This document shows positions 43,791 to 47,409 of a stretch of DNA of 47,409 nucleotides, in pieces (position 1 is the stretch's first letter; each line of letters opens with the position of its first letter). The stretch comes from an uncultured Pelagibacteraceae bacterium. GTDB taxonomy: Bacteria; Pseudomonadota; Alphaproteobacteria; Pelagibacterales; Pelagibacteraceae. The stretch is taken from positions 1 through 47,409 of the forward strand of contig CACKMS010000009.1 of assembly GCA_902601315.1 (NCBI GenBank), in the 5' to 3' direction. Made by a program: the position numbers and the translations under genes. The notes below the pieces were generated by a model. It did not search any database, was not told the origin of the DNA, and saw only the letters and a program-made list of their open reading frames with translations.

Positions 43791-43834
43791 TGAGATACTG
43801 GTTATTAAAACCAACACTTGTGATACATCGTTAA
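43790..43834 (+). pseudogene. Truncated copy of the EVE-domain gene start
   Basis: The frame MRYWLLKPTLVIHR begins at an ATG overlapping the tsaD stop (TAATG) and ends after 14 codons. Its first codons match the start of the intact EVE gene at 47223 (MKYWLLKSEPDVW): TACTGGTTATTAAA is identical in both and the preceding four bases are ATGA in both. Similarity ends within about 24 bases. The simplest reading is a broken 5' fragment left when the restriction-modification cassette entered between tsaD and the EVE gene. Confidence 0.7.
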
Positions 43835-43980
43835 GACTCTACCGACTCCCACTAACCTTTACCTTATCTTTTCAATTTAAAATGTTGATTAAAGCTATTT
43901 AAAATCAGCGAATGTGTATTACGTTGTGTAGTACGACTTTTTCTTAGATAAATTTAATTTGATTTGTTAGAATTAAATAT
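43835..43980 (+). promoter_or_regulatory. Left junction and probable hsdM promoter region
   Basis: After the broken EVE start come about 75 bases with no recognisable gene. A paired 12-base repeat follows (43913-43936), then 44 AT-rich bases before the hsdM ATG. The stretch TTGATTTGTTAGAATTAAAT just before the start contains a TAGAAT -10-like box, but the expected -35 is weak. No clear Shine-Dalgarno precedes the ATG at 43981. Confidence 0.45.
43911..43936 (+). repeat. Left copy of paired 12-base direct repeat
   Basis: Two adjacent 12-mers, TGTGTATTACGT (43913-43924) and TGTGTAGTACGA (43925-43936), match a second tandem pair on the other side of the cassette at 47128-47151. Preceded by AA in both places, the two 25-base copies differ at three positions. 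The left copy also opens a short frame MCITLCSTTFS (ATG 43912), paralleling the frame that starts in the right copy. The repeat may be a recombination site, a regulator-binding site, or two copies of a small gene's start. Confidence 0.7.
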
Positions 43981-45729
43981 ATGGCAAAAAATGATAATAT
44001 AATTATCGATTTTATCAGTGGTGTTGAAGTAAAAAATACTCCAGAGGAAAGAGAGGCGACCCAACCATTTTCAAAAATTTTAGTGGAAGATTACGATTAT
44101 CCTATAGCAAATATACAAACTAGACCGCAATATAGGGTAAGGGAAAGACCATCAGCAGAAAAATCAAGTTACCCTGTTGATATTGCTATATTTAAAAATT
44201 CAAAAAAAAAGGACGAAGATTTAGAAATAGTAGTTGAATGCAAACAACCAGATAAAAAATCTGGCATAAAACAACTTAAAGATTATTTAAAATTTTCAGA
44301 TGCGAGTATTGGAATTTGGTTTAATGGTGAAGAAAAATTTATATTACACAAAACTTATTCAAAAGGTAAGGTTTTCTACAATGAATTACCTGCTTTTCCT
44401 AAGTATGGTGAACGACTAGAAGATATAGGTAATTTTAAAAGAAAAGATCTAAAGCCAGCAAGAAATCTAAAAACACTATTTAAAACAATTAGAAATTTTT
44501 TAGCACCTAATGTAGTTGGAGCAACAAGAGATGAAGTTCTTGCTCAACAAATGATTAATTTAATTTTTTGTAAAATATATGATGAAAGATTTACTAAACC
44601 TGAAGATGCACCAAAGTTTAGATTGGGAACTGATGAAGATCCAAAAGTAGTGAAAGATAGAATTTTGAAGATTTTTGAAGAGGTTGTAAAAAAATTTGAT
44701 GATGTAATAGATAAAAACGACAAAATAACTCTGGATAAAATTTCTTTAGCGTTTGTGGTTGGAGAAATACAAAGATTTAGTCTTTCAGATTCTTCTAGAG
44801 ATGCAATTGCTGATGCTTTTGAAGTATTTATTGGACCTTCATTAAAAGGGGGGCAAGGGCAATTTTTTACACCAAGAAATGTGATTAGAATGATTGTAGA
44901 AATGATAAATCCAAATGAAGATGAATTAGTTTTAGACCCAGCATGTGGTAGCGGTGGTTTTCTTGTAGAAACCCTAAAATACCAATGGAATAAAATAGAA
45001 AAAAATGGATCAAAGTTAAAATGGCCAGAGTCACAAATTGAGGCTGAGAAACAAAAAATTGCTATTAAAAATATCAGAGGAATAGATAAAGATAATTTTT
45101 TAAGTAAGGTTGCAAAAGCATATATGGCACTCTTGGGAGACGGTAGATCTGGAGTGTTTTGTGAAAACTCTTTAGTTAAATTTAGCGAATGGCAATCAAA
45201 AACAAAAATCGAAGTTCAGCCTGAAAAATTTGATATAATTATTACTAATCCACCCTTTGGTTCTAAAATGAAAATCTCCAATAAAGAAATACTATCACAG
45301 TATGAATTTGGATATATGAGAAAAAAAGATAAAGCTGGAAAATTTGTTAGAGGTTCATTAAAAAAAGATGAGGTTCCACAAATATTGTTTATTGAAAGAT
45401 GTTTTGAATTGCTTAAGGAAGGTGGAAGACTTGGTATAGTCTTGCCAGACGGAATTTTTGGTAACGATAAAATGTCTTATATAAGAGATTATTTAATTAG
45501 GCATGGCCAACTTCTGGCAATAATTGATATTCCTATAGAAGCATTTGCTCCACATACAACAACCAAAACAAGTGTTCTTATTTTTAAAAAAACAAGTAAT
45601 CCAAAAAAAAATTATAAAGTTTTCATGTCTATTGCAAAATTTTGTGGTCACAATAGAAGGGGTGATCTAATTGATGAAGATGATTTACCAATAATTACAA
45701 AGAAGTTTTTACAATGGAGTAAGCAATGA
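43981..45729 (+). CDS. Fused restriction nuclease-DNA N6-adenine methyltransferase (BcgI-like / HsdM-type)
   Basis: Residues 1-130 resemble the HsdR N-terminal nuclease domain and carry a full PD-(D/E)XK set: Asp67 in YPVDIAIF, Glu86 and Lys88 in IVVECKQ, and QxxxY at Gln98-Tyr102. A helical linker follows. The HsdM-type methyltransferase has GGQGQFFTPR (about 280), SAM motif DPACGSGGF (309-317) and catalytic NPPF (413-416). Total length is 582. Standard HsdM lacks the nuclease, while BcgI-type enzymes fuse both and use a separate specificity protein, as here. No HsdR helicase lies in the window. It overlaps the next gene by 4 bases (ATGA). Confidence 0.85.
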   Translation: MAKNDNIIIDFISGVEVKNTPEEREATQPFSKILVEDYDYPIANIQTRPQYRVRERPSAEKSSYPVDIAIFKNSKKKDEDLEIVVECKQPDKKSGIKQLKDYLKFSDASIGIWFNGEEKFILHKTYSKGKVFYNELPAFPKYGERLEDIGNFKRKDLKPARNLKTLFKTIRNFLAPNVVGATRDEVLAQQMINLIFCKIYDERFTKPEDAPKFRLGTDEDPKVVKDRILKIFEEVVKKFDDVIDKNDKITLDKISLAFVVGEIQRFSLSDSSRDAIADAFEVFIGPSLKGGQGQFFTPRNVIRMIVEMINPNEDELVLDPACGSGGFLVETLKYQWNKIEKNGSKLKWPESQIEAEKQKIAIKNIRGIDKDNFLSKVAKAYMALLGDGRSGVFCENSLVKFSEWQSKTKIEVQPEKFDIIITNPPFGSKMKISNKEILSQYEFGYMRKKDKAGKFVRGSLKKDEVPQILFIERCFELLKEGGRLGIVLPDGIFGNDKMSYIRDYLIRHGQLLAIIDIPIEAFAPHTTTKTSVLIFKKTSNPKKNYKVFMSIAKFCGHNRRGDLIDEDDLPIITKKFLQWSKQ

Positions 45730-47123
45730 ACCACTTCGAGATTGATTTGAATTCGATAATTCAGGAAAAAAGATTTAATCCTAGATATTTTCATTTTCTT
45801 AAAGCAAGAGATAAATTTTTAAATAAATCAAATATAAAATTTATAAACCTTGGAAATACTGAATATTTTCCACTGGTTAGTGATGGAATTCATACTGGTG
45901 TTAAACCCATAACAGATGGTGAAATAAAGTACCTATATGTACATAATTTAAAAAATGGAATTATAGATGTAAGAGATAATATATTTTTATCTAAATTGGA
46001 TAGCGACAAGTTTAAAAATAAAATTCTTGATAATGATACTGTACTTTTATCTGTAGTTGGAACCGTTGGTTTAACGGCAATTTTTAAAGATTATGTCAAA
46101 TATACAACCTCTCTTCCAAGAAATATTGCATATATAAAAACGAATTCATCAAAAATCTTGCCAGAGTATTTAACTTGCTTCTTTATGTCCTTTTTTTCAA
46201 AAATCCAAACATACTCTAGTAGTGGAGGAAATAATCAAGGTTTGGTTTCATTGAATAAATTAAAAAAATTTAAAATACCATTATTGAAGATGAACAAACA
46301 AAAAATTCTTGCTGATATTCTTTTAGAAATAATAAAAATTGAAAAAAAATTTTTAAATTCAATTGATGAAACTAAGAAAAATTTTAGAGATTATTTTAAA
46401 TTAAATGACAAACTATTCGAGAAAATTAATATTTTTTCTGCCGAAATTAATAATATGAAAGATTCAAATATATGGAATGCTACTTTTTTTGATCCCACTT
46501 GGGATAAGATTAAGGCTCATATTAAAAAAAAATATAAGATTGTAAAATTAGATAATTACATCGATCCAATAAAAGGTGATGAGATTGGAAGTATTAATTA
46601 TGAAATTTATACTGAAAAATCTGATGATAGTTTACCATTTATCAGAACATCTGACATATATAATAATCAAGTTGATTTAATTCCTGATTTTTTCTGTGAT
46701 AAAAATTTTAAAAAATTACAGAATAATAAATTCGATAAATATGACCTTATTATCAATAATGATGGAAAAGTTGGAATTCCATCTATTCTCACGAATACTG
46801 ATTATGTTTTTCAAAGTCACATACGTTCTTTAAAAATTAAAAATAAATCAGATATTTCACAATTTTATATTTTTGGTTGTTTACTTTCTGAATTTATAGG
46901 CGAAGTACAATTTAAAAAAAATACTGTAATTCAATCGACTATTCCAACCCTTGCGAATAGAATTAAACAGTTTGAGATTCCTCTGTCTGATAAAAAGTTT
47001 CATGATTTTATTTCTAAAAAAGTTAAACAGAGTTTTGATTTATTATCCAAAAAGAAAATTTTAACTGAAAAAATAATTAAATATATTGATGAGGAAATAA
47101 ATTTTAAAGATTTTTATAATTAA
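45726..47123 (+). CDS. hsdS: Restriction-modification specificity subunit (HsdS-like, two recognition domains)
   Basis: The 465-residue protein has two target-recognition halves, each ending in a helical conserved region. The first TRD runs about 1-180 (VSDGIHTGVKPIT; TTSLPRNIAYIK; NNQGLVSLNKLKKFKIPL) and its helix about 185-235. The second TRD is about 245-425 (KGDEIGSINYE; LPFIRTSDIYN; IPTLANRIKQFEIPL) with its helix to the end. This is the HsdS layout that reads a split DNA target. The start overlaps the methylase-nuclease stop (ATGA), so the two are co-translated. A repeat matching the left flank begins 4 bases after its stop. Confidence 0.92.
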   Translation: MNHFEIDLNSIIQEKRFNPRYFHFLKARDKFLNKSNIKFINLGNTEYFPLVSDGIHTGVKPITDGEIKYLYVHNLKNGIIDVRDNIFLSKLDSDKFKNKILDNDTVLLSVVGTVGLTAIFKDYVKYTTSLPRNIAYIKTNSSKILPEYLTCFFMSFFSKIQTYSSSGGNNQGLVSLNKLKKFKIPLLKMNKQKILADILLEIIKIEKKFLNSIDETKKNFRDYFKLNDKLFEKINIFSAEINNMKDSNIWNATFFDPTWDKIKAHIKKKYKIVKLDNYIDPIKGDEIGSINYEIYTEKSDDSLPFIRTSDIYNNQVDLIPDFFCDKNFKKLQNNKFDKYDLIINNDGKVGIPSILTNTDYVFQSHIRSLKIKNKSDISQFYIFGCLLSEFIGEVQFKKNTVIQSTIPTLANRIKQFEIPLSDKKFHDFISKKVKQSFDLLSKKKILTEKIIKYIDEEINFKDFYN

Positions 47124-47125
47124 TA

Positions 47126-47151
47126 AATGTGTAGTACTTTGTGTTGTACGT
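47126..47151 (+). repeat. Right copy of paired 12-base direct repeat
   Basis: TGTGTAGTACTT (47128-47139) and TGTGTTGTACGT (47140-47151) form the partner of the pair at 43913-43936, in the same orientation and spacing. The consensus unit is TGTGTAGTACGT. The pairs flank exactly the two restriction-modification genes, a span of about 3.2 kb. The left pair lies 44 bases before hsdM and the right pair 4 bases after hsdS. Confidence 0.7.
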
Positions 47152-47222
47152 GTTTTAAAAAAACCAAGGAAAATGAGAGTCCGATGATTCAAAAATGGCG
47201 TAAACATTGGAGAAACAATTAG
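47127..47222 (+). CDS. Possible 31-residue cysteine-rich peptide before the EVE gene
   Basis: ATG at 47127 opens a 31-codon frame beginning MCSTLCCTCFKK and ending PMIQKWRKHWRNN, with its TAG directly followed by the EVE ATG. The four N-terminal cysteines and a Trp/Lys/Arg-rich end could suit a small zinc- or nucleic-acid-binding peptide. The abutting stop/start suggests coupling with the EVE gene. The N-terminus is encoded by the 12-base repeat, so the frame could be accidental. I know no family for it. Confidence 0.35.
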   Translation: MCSTLCCTCFKKTKENESPMIQKWRKHWRNN

Positions 47223-47409
47223 ATGAAGTACTGGTTATTAAAGTCAGAACCAGACGTATGGTCTGTTGATCAACAAATCAAGGCTGGATCAAAAGGTGCA
47301 AATTGGGATGGAGTTAGAAACTATCAAGCAGCAAATAATCTAAAAAGTATGAGGAGGGGTGATCTTTGTTTTTTTTACCATTCTAATATTGGTAAAGAAA
47401 TTGTCGGTA
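47223..47409 (+). CDS. EVE domain-containing protein, 5' part only
   Basis: The first 62 residues (MKYWLLKSEPDVWSVDQQI, then WDGVRNYQAANNLKSMRRGD and LCFFYHSNIGKEIVG) match the EVE/PUA-like family, usually about 140 residues. EVE domains bind modified bases in DNA or RNA and are often found near restriction systems. The window ends inside the gene. A broken copy of its start lies at 43790-43834 next to tsaD. The ATG follows immediately after the stop of the possible 31-residue frame. Confidence 0.93.
   Translation, partial: MKYWLLKSEPDVWSVDQQIKAGSKGANWDGVRNYQAANNLKSMRRGDLCFFYHSNIGKEIVG

Noticed and set aside
43835..43910. tRNA fragment or attachment site made from a tRNA end at the left cassette junction
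   Set aside because: No T-loop, acceptor stem or CCA-type end could be matched; GACTC occurs twice but does not form a tRNA arm.

Overview
The window looks like a stretch of a streamlined, AT-rich marine alphaproteobacterium, most likely of the SAR11 group (Pelagibacterales). That placement is inferred from gene content (ATP-driven and TRAP uptake, a GlcDEF glycolate oxidase, IalB, DUF2794 and HspQ proteins, a short FtsY), from very low GC, and from extremely tight packing in which most neighbouring genes overlap or lie within a few bases. No rRNA, tRNA, CRISPR array, transposase or insertion sequence was recognised.

Region 1 (1-4.7 kb) is a translation and protein-targeting block: ffh-rpsP-trmD on the minus strand, and dapF-ftsY divergent from it. 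A structured, possibly pseudoknotted leader lies in the ffh/dapF intergenic space. Region 2 (4.7-11.2 kb) is a minus-strand run: a TRAP transporter (dctP-dctQ-dctM), an amidase, a 58-residue membrane protein, an EamA transporter and an alpha/beta hydrolase. Region 3 (11.3-18.6 kb) is a 2-hydroxyacid oxidation cluster: an FMN L-lactate-type dehydrogenase, an aminotransferase, GlcD, GlcE, GlcF and a D-2-hydroxyacid dehydrogenase. With the TRAP system it could take up and oxidise small hydroxy- or keto-acids such as lactate or glycolate. Region 4 (18.6-23.3 kb) is a cytochrome c maturation operon (ccmCDEFGH) ending in a PagL-like outer-membrane protein; ccmA, ccmB and ccmI are not in the window.

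Region 5 (23.4-29.2 kb) is housekeeping: hspQ, yciB, DUF2794, a Bax-inhibitor-1 family protein, an aldo/keto reductase, an IalB-like protein, argG and two small membrane proteins (one PsiE-like). Region 6 (29.2-34.0 kb) is a probable light-response or DNA-repair neighbourhood. It holds a photolyase-type FAD domain placed N-terminally, a CSCC-tailed small protein, a DUF2256 zinc ribbon coupled to a photolyase-related protein that lacks two of the usual cluster cysteines, a short-chain dehydrogenase without its catalytic Tyr, and a PQQ-type sugar dehydrogenase. Region 7 (34.0-43.8 kb) contains an MBL-fold hydrolase, the divergent tesA / ybbA-ybbP set whose start codons overlap, folD, yggT, mscS, hemD-hemC and tsaD.

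Region 8 (43.8-47.4 kb) is accessory and the most unusual. A two-gene restriction-modification cassette sits between tsaD and an EVE-domain gene. Its first protein carries a full PD-(D/E)XK/QxxxY nuclease motif set fused to an N6-adenine methyltransferase, and its second is a two-TRD specificity subunit. This resembles BcgI-type systems, which need no separate HsdR. The cassette is bracketed by imperfect paired 12-base repeats, and a broken copy of the EVE gene start remains attached to tsaD, which looks like the scar of its insertion.
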